From JAGPCK01 sp964535575 (GTDB taxonomy: Bacteria; Bacteroidota; Bacteroidia; UKL13-3): a stretch of 64,000 nucleotides of DNA. Positions 50,358-58,274 of this stretch are shown here, piece after piece. The stretch is from assembly GCA_964535575.1 (NCBI GenBank), contig CAZHTC010000011.1:1-64000 (forward strand). The letters run 5' to 3'. A model generated the notes under the pieces. That model saw only the letters and a program-made list of their open reading frames with translations, was not told the origin of the DNA and searched no databases. Position 1 is the stretch's first letter, and every line of letters begins with the position of its first letter. The position numbers and the translations under genes are program-made.

Positions 50358-51675
50358 GCTACTCCTTTATCTTATTGTTTTTTTCTCCCTCGCTTCGGCC
50401 TGTAAAAAGGTTGACAGCGAAGTGATAGGAAAGGACATCCTGCCTAACGGAGACAATATTGTGCTCACCGAAACCGATACCTTTGAGCTGGTAACCTATA
50501 CCCAAAAGGACGATTCGGTAAGAACAGACGAGCGTCCGGTGAGTCCGCTTGGAAAAATGAACGATCCGGTTTTTGGGGTTACTACCACCAGCATCTTTGC
50601 ACAGTTTCGTTTACCCGAAAACAACCTCGACTTTTCAGCGGTTACCATTGACTCGGTGGTACTCTCCCTCAGGTATCAAAACAAAACGTCCTATTGCGGA
50701 AACCTTAGCAGCACACAAACCATAAAAGTGTATGAGCTCTCGGAAAGCCTTCGTACCGATAGCCTGTATTATTCTACCTCGTGGGCAAATTTTGACCCGC
50801 AGGAATTGGGTAGCTGGACCGGACAAATGAACCTGACCGATAGCGTTACGGTATTGCAGGGCTCGGCAGTTAAAAAACAACCGGCACAATTGCGCGTTCA
50901 TATTACCAATCCGGCATTTATTACCAAGCTTAAAAATGCCGGGGCAAACTTTGCGACCACCGAAGCCTTTTTACAATACCTCAAAGGGGTGGCCGTTGTT
51001 CCTGTATCCCCCGTTCCTTCTCCCGGAAACGGAGCCATTGCAAGCATCGATTTTTTAAACGGCTATTCGGGACTTACTATTTATTATAGCGATTCCCTGT
51101 CCAAGTTTTTCCCGATTAACGAAAACTCAGCCCGCTTTAACAACCATACCCACGACTACAGCGGAACTGTTTTGGCCGGGCAGCTTAATCTGAAACAAAA
51201 CAGAGATACCTGTTATGCCCAGTCAATGGCGGGAGTAAAAACACTCATCAAATTTCCTACTGTTTTCGATTTGGTAAAAAACAATAATAACAAGGCCGTT
51301 TCCGTTCTTAGTGCCGAGTTAATTTTACCCACCTATGCCATTAACAGCACCACCGATTATCCATTTCCGCTGCAAACCATGTTTATTGAGTCCGATTCAT
51401 TGGGAAAAAACAAACAAACATCGGGGGTAGTGCCGTTTGGAACGTATAATTCCGATAAGTCTCAGGTTAAAACATCGCTTACCTACTCGCTGCTTCCTAA
51501 AAACTATTTTCAAACCCTTTTGGATAATTACCGTAAAACCGGGGTAGCTACCGACAACGGAATTTTCTTTGTTACTTCATATAATTATGCCGGAATGGAG
51601 CGAATCATTTTAAATACGGCAAAAACTGGCTTAATTCGCCCCAAACTAAAACTCATTTACACTGTTGTTCCATAA
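50329..51675 (+). CDS. DUF4270 lipoprotein
   Basis: A 448-residue lipoprotein (signal from ATG 50329; lipobox SLASAC). The family hallmarks are present: the N-terminal VIGKDILPNGD segment, a PLGKMNDPVFGVTTTSIFAQFRLP turn and the C-terminal GLIRPKLKLIYTVVP. DUF4270 proteins are long beta-rich outer-surface lipoproteins of Bacteroidota without assigned function. The start lies 29 bp inside the GlgA-like gene and the DAHP synthase follows after 6 bp. Confidence 0.85.
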   Translation: MIRCLSAKTKLLLYLIVFFSLASACKKVDSEVIGKDILPNGDNIVLTETDTFELVTYTQKDDSVRTDERPVSPLGKMNDPVFGVTTTSIFAQFRLPENNLDFSAVTIDSVVLSLRYQNKTSYCGNLSSTQTIKVYELSESLRTDSLYYSTSWANFDPQELGSWTGQMNLTDSVTVLQGSAVKKQPAQLRVHITNPAFITKLKNAGANFATTEAFLQYLKGVAVVPVSPVPSPGNGAIASIDFLNGYSGLTIYYSDSLSKFFPINENSARFNNHTHDYSGTVLAGQLNLKQNRDTCYAQSMAGVKTLIKFPTVFDLVKNNNNKAVSVLSAELILPTYAINSTTDYPFPLQTMFIESDSLGKNKQTSGVVPFGTYNSDKSQVKTSLTYSLLPKNYFQTLLDNYRKTGVATDNGIFFVTSYNYAGMERIILNTAKTGLIRPKLKLIYTVVP

Positions 51676-51681
51676 GTAGCT

Positions 51682-52734
51682 GTGATTATAGTATTAGAAA
51701 AAGATATTACCCCGGAAGCCGCCTCGCATATAATTGGCAAACTCCATGAACTTGGATTAAAAAACCATGCAGTTCATTTAAACGGCCAATCCATTATTAC
51801 AGTGTCCAATGCTCCGGTTGATTTTGATACCCGTGTGTTAAAACTGTTGCCCGGAATAAAAGATATGTTTGAAGTAAGCGAGCCTTACAAACTTGCCAGT
51901 AAAAGCTGGAAAAAAGAGCCGACTACATTTGAAGTAAACGGAACCCCGGTGGGCACATCGGTTATAAACCTGATGGCCGGCCCCTGCGCAGTTGAGTCGG
52001 AAGAGCAGATATTTAAAATGGCCGAGTTTCTTCACAGCCGCAATGTTAAATTTATCAGAGGCGGGGCTTATAAGCCCCGGTCTTCTCCGTATTCTTTTCA
52101 GGGATTAGGCAAAGAGGGACTTAAAATGCTGCGTGCTGCAGCCGACAAATACGAGTTGAATGTGGTAACTGAGGTAGTGGATTTGAGTCTGCTTGACGAA
52201 GTGTACCAATATGCCGATGTGCTGCAAATAGGAACCCGCAATATGCAAAACTTTTACCTGCTGGCCGAAATGGGCAAACAGGATAAGCCGGTTTTACTTA
52301 AACGGGGAATGCAGGCACGCATACAGGAGTGGCTTATGGCGGCCGAGTATATCTTATCCGGAGGAAATGAACGGGTAATTTTATGCGAGCGCGGAATACG
52401 CACTTTCGACACCATTGGCCGCAACACGCTTGATGTTTCGGCTATTCCTATTGTAAAAGAACTAAGCCACCTGCCTGTATTTTCCGACCCCAGTCATGGG
52501 ACAGGAATAAGAAACCGCGTGGCCCCCATGTCTCTGGCCTCGGTGGCAGCCGGTGCGGATGGTTTGCTGATAGAAGTTCACCATACCCCCGACAAAGCCC
52601 TTTCAGACGGGCCGCAATCTATTTTACCTTCTCAACTAGACGAGCTGATGAGTCAGCTGAGCCCACTGGCAAACGTAATAGGCAGAAAGTTAGACTATCA
52701 ATTGCAAAATAGTTATCTTCGGGCCGAGTCTTAA
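51682..52734 (+). CDS. aroF: 3-deoxy-7-phosphoheptulonate synthase (DAHP synthase) with ferredoxin-like regulatory domain
   Basis: Condenses phosphoenolpyruvate with erythrose 4-phosphate, the first step of the shikimate pathway. The 350-residue protein starts at GTG 51682 (MIIVLEKDITPEAA); residues of about 1-75 form the ferredoxin-like domain that senses Tyr/Phe in type I-beta enzymes, then the TIM barrel has GPCAVES, RGGAYKPRSSPYSFQG, LLKRGM and DPSHGTG (metal and PEP ligands). No chorismate mutase domain is fused. It sits in a run of unrelated biosynthetic genes. Confidence 0.95.
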   Translation: MIIVLEKDITPEAASHIIGKLHELGLKNHAVHLNGQSIITVSNAPVDFDTRVLKLLPGIKDMFEVSEPYKLASKSWKKEPTTFEVNGTPVGTSVINLMAGPCAVESEEQIFKMAEFLHSRNVKFIRGGAYKPRSSPYSFQGLGKEGLKMLRAAADKYELNVVTEVVDLSLLDEVYQYADVLQIGTRNMQNFYLLAEMGKQDKPVLLKRGMQARIQEWLMAAEYILSGGNERVILCERGIRTFDTIGRNTLDVSAIPIVKELSHLPVFSDPSHGTGIRNRVAPMSLASVAAGADGLLIEVHHTPDKALSDGPQSILPSQLDELMSQLSPLANVIGRKLDYQLQNSYLRAES

Positions 52735-52771
52735 TCCTAAAACGCTAATTACTAAAAGAAATTAAACTACT

Positions 52772-54610
52772 ATGTGTGGAATTGTTGCTTATATAGGTAA
52801 GCAGGAAGCTTATCCCATCCTGATAAAAGGTCTTAAACGATTAGAATACCGCGGCTACGACAGTGCCGGAGTGGCGCTGATTGATGGCGGAATTAAAACC
52901 TATAAAAAAGCGGGGAAGGTTTCGGAACTCGAAAACTTTGTTCAGGATAAAGACACCAAAGGAAATATAGGCATTGGCCACACACGATGGGCCACACACG
53001 GAGAACCCAACGACCGGAATGCACACCCGCACCTGTCGCAGGACGGAGGATTAGCTATTATTCACAACGGAATTATTGAAAACTATGCTTCACTCAAAGA
53101 GGAGTTGATTAAACGCGGCCACTCGTTTAAAAGCGATACCGATACCGAAGTACTCATTCACCTGATTGAAGATGTGCGAAAAAAGGCAAGTGTATCGCTT
53201 GAAGAGGCGGTGCGTATTGCCTTGTCTGAGGTGGTGGGTGCATATGCCATAGTAATTGTTTCAAAAGACGACCACAATATGCTCATTGGTGCTCGCAAAG
53301 GAAGTCCGATGGTGGTAGGCATAGGAAAAGACGGAGAATATTTTATTGCTTCCGATGCTTCGCCCATAATTGAATTTACCAAAAACGTGTATTACCTCGA
53401 GGACGGAGAGGTAGTGTATATTCAGGACGGGGAAATGGTGGTAAAAACCATCGACAACAAGGTGCGCAACCCGTATATTCAGGAACTTGAAATGAATCTG
53501 GAAGCTTTGGAAAAAGGCGGCTACGAACATTTTATGCTGAAAGAAATTTTTGAGCAGCCCCGCTCTATTATTGATAATTTCAGAGGTAGAATCCGCACCA
53601 ACTCGTCACAAATTGTGATGGCGGGTATTGATCAGTTTGATCACAAGTTTAAGAACCTTAACCGCATTCTTATTGTTGGGTGTGGTACTTCGTGGCATGC
53701 CGGCTTGGTAGGCGAATACCTGCTGGAAGAGTTTACCCGAATTCCGGTGGAGATTGAATACGCCTCGGAGTTTCGCTACCGAAATCCGGTGATTAACGAA
53801 AATGATTTTGTGATTGCAATTTCCCAATCGGGCGAAACCGCGGATACGTTAGCGGCCATTCAACTGGCTAAAGAAAAAGGAGCGACCATTTTTGGCATCT
53901 GCAATGTGGTGGGCTCATCCATTCCGCGCGCTACCCATGCCGGAGCCTACACCCATGCGGGCCCCGAAATAGGAGTGGCATCCACAAAGGCGTTTACCGC
54001 CCAGGTAACGGTGCTCACCTTAATGGCACTGAGCATTGCGCAAAAGCTTGGACATATTAACCAAACGCGCATGCAGGAATTGCTTACCGAACTGGAATCA
54101 ATTCCCGAAAAAATTGAAAGAGTACTGCGCTCCAACGACTACATTAAAGGAGTAGCCGAAAAATATAAAGACGCCAAAAACTTTTTATACCTGGGACGCG
54201 GATACAATTTTCCGGTGGCTCTTGAAGGCGCATTGAAGCTGAAAGAAATTTCCTATATACATGCCGAAGGATATCCGGCTGCCGAAATGAAACACGGCCC
54301 CATTGCGCTGATTGACGAAGAAATGCCGGTGGTGGTAGTGGCTACCAAAGACAGCATTTACGAAAAAGTAATCAGCAATATTCAGGAGGTAAAAGCACGT
54401 AAGGGAAAAATTATTGCTATTGTAACCGAAGGCGATGACAAGGTGCGTAGCATGGCCGATTTTGTAATAGAAATTCCGGAAGTGGAAGAAGCCCTTGCCC
54501 CATTGGTGGCCACCATTCCGTTGCAATTGCTGGCCTACCATATTGCGGTGATGCGCGGGTGTAATGTTGATCAGCCGCGCAACCTGGCCAAATCGGTTAC
54601 GGTAGAGTAG
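52772..54610 (+). CDS. glmS: glutamine--fructose-6-phosphate aminotransferase (GlmS)
   Basis: Makes glucosamine 6-phosphate from fructose 6-phosphate and glutamine, the entry to peptidoglycan and LPS amino sugars. The 612-residue length is normal. The mature N-terminal cysteine (MCGIVAYIG) is the glutaminase nucleophile; HTRWATHGEPN, GCGTSWHAG, ISQSGETADT and the C-terminal DQPRNLAKSVTVE are intact. No glmS ribozyme-like structure is visible in the 37-bp gap before it. Confidence 0.97.
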   Translation: MCGIVAYIGKQEAYPILIKGLKRLEYRGYDSAGVALIDGGIKTYKKAGKVSELENFVQDKDTKGNIGIGHTRWATHGEPNDRNAHPHLSQDGGLAIIHNGIIENYASLKEELIKRGHSFKSDTDTEVLIHLIEDVRKKASVSLEEAVRIALSEVVGAYAIVIVSKDDHNMLIGARKGSPMVVGIGKDGEYFIASDASPIIEFTKNVYYLEDGEVVYIQDGEMVVKTIDNKVRNPYIQELEMNLEALEKGGYEHFMLKEIFEQPRSIIDNFRGRIRTNSSQIVMAGIDQFDHKFKNLNRILIVGCGTSWHAGLVGEYLLEEFTRIPVEIEYASEFRYRNPVINENDFVIAISQSGETADTLAAIQLAKEKGATIFGICNVVGSSIPRATHAGAYTHAGPEIGVASTKAFTAQVTVLTLMALSIAQKLGHINQTRMQELLTELESIPEKIERVLRSNDYIKGVAEKYKDAKNFLYLGRGYNFPVALEGALKLKEISYIHAEGYPAAEMKHGPIALIDEEMPVVVVATKDSIYEKVISNIQEVKARKGKIIAIVTEGDDKVRSMADFVIEIPEVEEALAPLVATIPLQLLAYHIAVMRGCNVDQPRNLAKSVTVE

Positions 54611-54633
54611 GCACTAAGCACAACCCGGGAAGC

Positions 54634-55269
54634 GTGATTTCAACCAAATACCGCTGTATTTTTGTGGCTGTTCCCAAAACGGGCTCCACCAGCATACGCA
54701 AAGTGGTGGGGTGGCCATTAAGGCACCATCAAAACCTGATGGAACTGAAGGAAGAAATACCGGTGTACACACGCCCGAACCAATCTATACTGAGGCGAAT
54801 GGAATTGCTGCTGCTGCCCGGAGCAGAAAAAAAGTATATCGAAAAAATTTTTAGCTCTTATTTTAAGTTTGGCTTTGTACGCAATCCGTGGGACAGGGTA
54901 GTATCGCCGTACAACCGAAACGAAGGCATTAAAATGCGGGAGCAAATGAGTTTTGAAGAGTTTGCCGAATGGATTCAGTTAAGCAGCGATACCTGCGTGC
55001 ACCCTACACCTCACAAATCTCAGCTCGATTGGTTTAAAGACCACAGCGGCCGGGTGGTGGCCGATTATATCGGAAAATTTGAAACCATTGAAAAAGACTG
55101 GGAGTTTATCTGCAACCGGCTTCATATTTCACAACCGCTGCCTCACGAAAACCGCAACGATAAAAACCAAAGGCACTACACCGAATATTACACCAACAAA
55201 ACGCAACGCCTGATAGCCGAAAAATTCAAAGAAGATATTGACTACTTTGGGTATTCGTTTGGGAGGTGA
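54634..55269 (+). CDS. sulfotransferase family protein
   Basis: A 211-residue cytoplasmic sulfotransferase-fold protein of the carbohydrate type (Sulfotransfer_2). The 5'-phosphosulfate loop PKTGSTSIRK (about residues 14-23) and the 3'-phosphate motif FVRNPWDRVVSPY are intact, so PAPS binding is likely; the acceptor is unknown. The start is GTG at 54634, preceded by a purine-rich GGGAAGC. It follows glmS by 23 bp and precedes an accessory stretch. With the arylsulfotransferase-like gene at 41755 it hints at sulfated surface glycans or metabolites. Confidence 0.87.
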   Translation: MISTKYRCIFVAVPKTGSTSIRKVVGWPLRHHQNLMELKEEIPVYTRPNQSILRRMELLLLPGAEKKYIEKIFSSYFKFGFVRNPWDRVVSPYNRNEGIKMREQMSFEEFAEWIQLSSDTCVHPTPHKSQLDWFKDHSGRVVADYIGKFETIEKDWEFICNRLHISQPLPHENRNDKNQRHYTEYYTNKTQRLIAEKFKEDIDYFGYSFGR

Positions 55270-55324
55270 GACACCCTGTCGAGGAAACTCGGTAGGGCAG
55301 TCTACACGATTAGGGGAAGCGGCA

Positions 55325-55666
55325 TCAAATACTTTGAGAAAAATTTTCGATGTCTGCAGATAATTTGTCAATGTCCTTTTGAACTATTGTCCACACAATT
55401 TTATAGTCGACACCCATGTAGTCATGCACGATACGGTTACGAAACCCAATGATTCGAAACCAGTCGATAGCAGTATGTTTGTCTTTGAACTCTTCCGGAA
55501 GTCTGTTTGCTGCTTCACCAATAATTTCAAAATTGCGGATAACAGCGTCTAATGTTTTCGAGTCCTTAATAAATGTGTCGTAAGTGAGTTCAGACGTATA
55601 GTCTTTGATTTTGCCAATAGCGTCTAAAATGTCAGCAAGTAAGAGTTTAGGATCACGTCTAGACAT
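55325..55666 (-). CDS. hepT: HepT-like HEPN ribonuclease toxin
   Basis: A 113-residue all-helical HEPN protein (formerly DUF86). The RNase motif R-x4-H-x-Y is clear: RNRIVHDY, with a following VDYKIVW helix. HepT toxins cut tRNA or mRNA and are held in check by the paired MntA, which AMPylates the tyrosine of the motif. The gene overlaps the mntA-like gene upstream by 8 bp in the usual order, nucleotidyltransferase first. Confidence 0.88.
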   Translation of the reverse strand: MSRRDPKLLLADILDAIGKIKDYTSELTYDTFIKDSKTLDAVIRNFEIIGEAANRLPEEFKDKHTAIDWFRIIGFRNRIVHDYMGVDYKIVWTIVQKDIDKLSADIENFSQSI

Positions 55667-55949
55667 AATTAAGGTCTTGCTCTATTTGTTTTAAATATTG
55701 AGGTCTTATGCCATTTTTGGAAACAAGGTCAACTTTGATTTTAAGAAGTCGTTCCAGTTCATTAGCCAGATCAATAAATTCGACTCCAATTGGTTTTTGA
55801 AAGTCAACCAAAATGTCGATGTCACTGTTTTCGTTTTGTTGTCCACGCCCATAAGATCCAAAGATTGCCAGAAGACTTAAGCCGTACTTGTCAGTCAGTC
55901 GTTGCTTATTATTTTTAAGAGTGTCTTGTATGTCTGTCAAACTTGTCAT
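55659..55949 (-). CDS. mntA: MntA-like minimal nucleotidyltransferase antitoxin
   Basis: A 96-residue protein with the minimal nucleotidyltransferase motif GSYGRGQQNENSDIDILVDF (GS-x10-DxD). The ATG at 55947-55949 is chosen because it yields the family length and lies 4 nt after a promoter box; the frame to 56054 adds residues without family similarity. It would neutralise the HepT toxin by transferring AMP to it. The pair is a mobile toxin-antitoxin module. Confidence 0.88.
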   Translation of the reverse strand: MTSLTDIQDTLKNNKQRLTDKYGLSLLAIFGSYGRGQQNENSDIDILVDFQKPIGVEFIDLANELERLLKIKVDLVSKNGIRPQYLKQIEQDLNYV

Positions 55950-55953
55950 AGTA

Positions 55954-55961
55954 CAAATATA
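55954..55961 (-). promoter_or_regulatory. -7 promoter element of mntA-hepT, leaderless arrangement
   Basis: TATATTTG on the minus strand ends 4 nt before the mntA ATG, the same distance as at 1400-1407. The rest of the 222-bp gap to 56171 shows nothing recognisable. Transcription would start at or near the A of the ATG. Confidence 0.45.
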
Positions 55962-56171
55962 TAAAAGTATAACGAAACGCTGAAATGCCATTTCCCCAAC
56001 GTTAGAACCCCGTATTGGGCGGGATGGATGTGAAACACCTGTTATAAATTTCAAAGGTAAAACTTGTGAAAGGAAACCAAAAAAGCAAAGAAAAAGAATC
56101 CTTAGTCACAGACTATGGATAGCTGGGGAAAAGTAGTGCAACAGCTACCCGTGTTAGTAGCATTCTTTAAA

Positions 56172-56657
56172 TTACCAAAAATGATATACAATTCTCAAGT
56201 TTTCGGGATCATCCGTCAGTTGTTTTAGTTTAGGGACAAACTCATTTAAAAACTCTTTGCACTTCTCCCGGTAACTAATTTTGACACCCTTGTCATTAGA
56301 AGTTTCTTTCCATAAAACTTGTTTATCCCAATGCGGATAATCAAGTATTTCCTTCAAGGTAACCCAACTGGGATACCACCATCCATAAGGGTCTTTTTTA
56401 TAGGGAATGGTCGCATATTGTTGGCTCTTGTCTGCATCGTTTGGAATTCCTCTCGGTTCGACAATTGAAATAAAGCTAGCTGTAGTCGTGTCGTCCAAAA
56501 TATCATAGTCCTCTTTCGAATTAGCAAGAATACAATACAGGACGTAGTTTCTTTTCAATCCTTCTTCGTTCCCCATAATGTCATTATCCCAACCAATAAA
56601 CTCCCAACCTTTTTCCTCAGAAAATTTTTCTACTGCTATACTAACATCTACCCCCAT
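56172..56657 (-). CDS. uncharacterised protein in an accessory stretch
   Basis: A 161-residue cytoplasmic protein without signal or membrane segments. It begins MGVDVSIAVEKF and is rich in Trp, Tyr, Asp and Lys (GWWYPSWVTLKEIL, KVSYREKCKEF-like ISYREKCKEFLNEFVPKL). I do not recognise a family. The gene lies between a toxin-antitoxin pair and mce, so a role as immunity or phage-defence-associated protein is possible but not shown. Confidence 0.6.
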   Translation of the reverse strand: MGVDVSIAVEKFSEEKGWEFIGWDNDIMGNEEGLKRNYVLYCILANSKEDYDILDDTTTASFISIVEPRGIPNDADKSQQYATIPYKKDPYGWWYPSWVTLKEILDYPHWDKQVLWKETSNDKGVKISYREKCKEFLNEFVPKLKQLTDDPENLRIVYHFW

Positions 56658-56773
56658 AGGATTGTTATCGTTTCATATTAGCGCTGACTTTATTTTGTCC
56701 AAGTCAACATAGTTTCTTTGTTCTTGTTTTATTCGTTCTGTAAAGATACTAAAAAACGTTACCCGCCTTACTG

Positions 56774-57181
56774 CTATTTCCTTTCCTGACACAACTCAAC
56801 CAACACTCCATTAGTGCTTTTGGGGTGTAAAAAAACAATCAGTTTATTATCGGCACCGGTTTTGGGTGTTTCGTTTATAAACAGAAACCCTTCTGCTTTT
56901 AATCGGGCTATCTCGGCATCAATATCGGCCACATCAAAAGCCACATGGTGCAGGCCTTCTCCTTTTTTCTCAATGAACCTGGCAATGGCGCTATCGGGAG
57001 AGGTGGCCTGCAGCAGCTCTACCTTGCTTTCTCCTGTGCTAAAAAAGGCGGTTTTAACGTGTTCTGAAGCGACTTCTTCTTCTTTGTAACACGGGGCACC
57101 CAGCAGGGTGGCAAACAGTTTTTTAGAAGCCTCAAGGTCTTTTACGGCTATGCCCAAATGTTCAATTTTACGCAGGTTCAT
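56774..57181 (-). CDS. mce: methylmalonyl-CoA epimerase (Mce)
   Basis: Interconverts the R and S epimers of methylmalonyl-CoA in propionate metabolism. The 135-residue vicinal-oxygen-chelate protein has the two beta-alpha-beta-beta-beta halves with metal ligands His8 (KIEHLGIAVKD), the Gln in VELLQATSPDS, His in GLHHVAFDV and Glu in VELCQE. The mutase genes are not in the window. A 96-bp divergent gap separates it from the IscA-like gene. Confidence 0.93.
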   Translation of the reverse strand: MNLRKIEHLGIAVKDLEASKKLFATLLGAPCYKEEEVASEHVKTAFFSTGESKVELLQATSPDSAIARFIEKKGEGLHHVAFDVADIDAEIARLKAEGFLFINETPKTGADNKLIVFLHPKSTNGVLVELCQERK

Positions 57182-57244
57182 AGAGCAAAGTAACGTTAAA
57201 TTGATAAAATGAAACAGAAACCCGCATGTTATTTAGAATTATTC

Positions 57245-57252
57245 TATCTTTG
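57245..57252 (+). promoter_or_regulatory. -7 promoter element of the IscA-like gene
   Basis: TATCTTTG matches TAnnTTTG and ends 25 nt before the ATG at 57278. No -33 TTTG is seen at the expected distance. Confidence 0.4.
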
Positions 57253-57277
57253 TGCCCACGTTTGGTAGCGATACACC

Positions 57278-57604
57278 ATGATTACAGTAACAGAAAAAGC
57301 AAAACACCGGTTAATAGATCTTCGCAGAGAGTCGAATTACGATGAGCAGTATTTTTTACGGGTTTCGGTGAAAAGCGGAGGCTGCTCGGGATTGTCGTAC
57401 GATTTGAATTTTGACAAGGAGCTGAAAGCCGGTGATCAGGAGTTTAACCCCGAGGGGGTAAAAGTGGTGGTGGATATGCGCAGCATGTTATACCTTTTCG
57501 GTTCGGAACTCGATTTTTCTGACGGACTCAACGGAAAGGGTTTTGCTTTTTCCAATCCCAATGCCAGCCGCACGTGCAGTTGCGGAGAAAGTTTTTCGGT
57601 TTAA
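57278..57604 (+). CDS. IscA/HesB-type iron-sulfur cluster assembly protein
   Basis: A 108-residue A-type carrier. The three conserved cysteines are in SGGCSGLSYDL and TCSCGESF; YFLRVSVKSGGCSG and FAFSNPNASRTCSCG match the family closely. It carries or passes on iron-sulfur clusters during assembly. Which subgroup (IscA, SufA or ErpA) is unclear. It is divergent from mce and convergent with the gene at 57612. Confidence 0.93.
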   Translation: MITVTEKAKHRLIDLRRESNYDEQYFLRVSVKSGGCSGLSYDLNFDKELKAGDQEFNPEGVKVVVDMRSMLYLFGSELDFSDGLNGKGFAFSNPNASRTCSCGESFSV

Positions 57605-57611
57605 AAACCGC

Positions 57612-58205
57612 TTACGCAGGCAACCTGCGGCTCAATACTTCTTTTACTTTCAGATAAAATTGCTGGGGGGCTAATTTCCGCCAGTGCAAATCGTCAAGCT
57701 CCCCGCCAAAGTTGAGGTAATAATCGAGGTTGTGGTGTTTAAACTCTTCCAGCACGTGCTCCTGAAAATTGATGGCGGCTATCCATCCGTCCTCCACGTC
57801 CTGAAACCATTCTTCGTAGTAGCTGTCGTCTGAGCTGTGAAAGTTGAGTACGTTTTCGCCAATCAGAATAAATTTATTTATCCCTTCGTCCATCAGCAGT
57901 TCGGCCACATCGCGTTTAAGCATCATCACATCATTGTTAATGGCATCATTCCATTCGCCTATCAACTCAAAAATGGTGTATCCTTCTTCGTAATCGGTAA
58001 ATAAAATTTTAAGGTAAAGCGTGTTCGATCCTATGTCGTCCCACTGTGGATGTAGCAGGTAATTGTACACCTGATTGGTGTATTCAAATTCGCTGTATTC
58101 GCGTTCGAAAAAAGGCGAATCGGGGTCTTCCTCGGCCCGGTACAAATGCCTCCAGTTAAAATGCGGTTCAATATTGTGCACCGTCAAAATTAACAGAATT
58201 TCCAC
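57612..58205 (-). CDS. conserved Bacteroidota protein, unknown function
   Basis: A 197-residue acidic protein. The core HNIEPHFNWRHLYRAEEDPDSPFF, YLHPQWDDIGSNTLYLKILFTDY, EGYTIFELIGEWNDAI and ILIGENVLNFHSSDDSYYEEW matches my memory of a conserved Bacteroidota family without assigned function. The start is uncertain: GTG at 58203-58205 or TTG at 58185-58187, the latter directly preceding TVHNIEPHF. There is no signal peptide. It converges with the IscA-like gene. Confidence 0.75.
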   Translation of the reverse strand: MEILLILTVHNIEPHFNWRHLYRAEEDPDSPFFEREYSEFEYTNQVYNYLLHPQWDDIGSNTLYLKILFTDYEEGYTIFELIGEWNDAINNDVMMLKRDVAELLMDEGINKFILIGENVLNFHSSDDSYYEEWFQDVEDGWIAAINFQEHVLEEFKHHNLDYYLNFGGELDDLHWRKLAPQQFYLKVKEVLSRRLPA

Positions 58206-58274
58206 AGTAAATAAAGTTATGACCCGCTAAACATATCTCTTTGTTTTAGTATTATTGCTTACTCGTTACCACCC

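Noticed and set aside
56774..57181. Glyoxalase I in place of methylmalonyl-CoA epimerase
   Set aside because: The HLGIAVKD start, the GLHHVAFDV ligand segment and the length are those of Mce.
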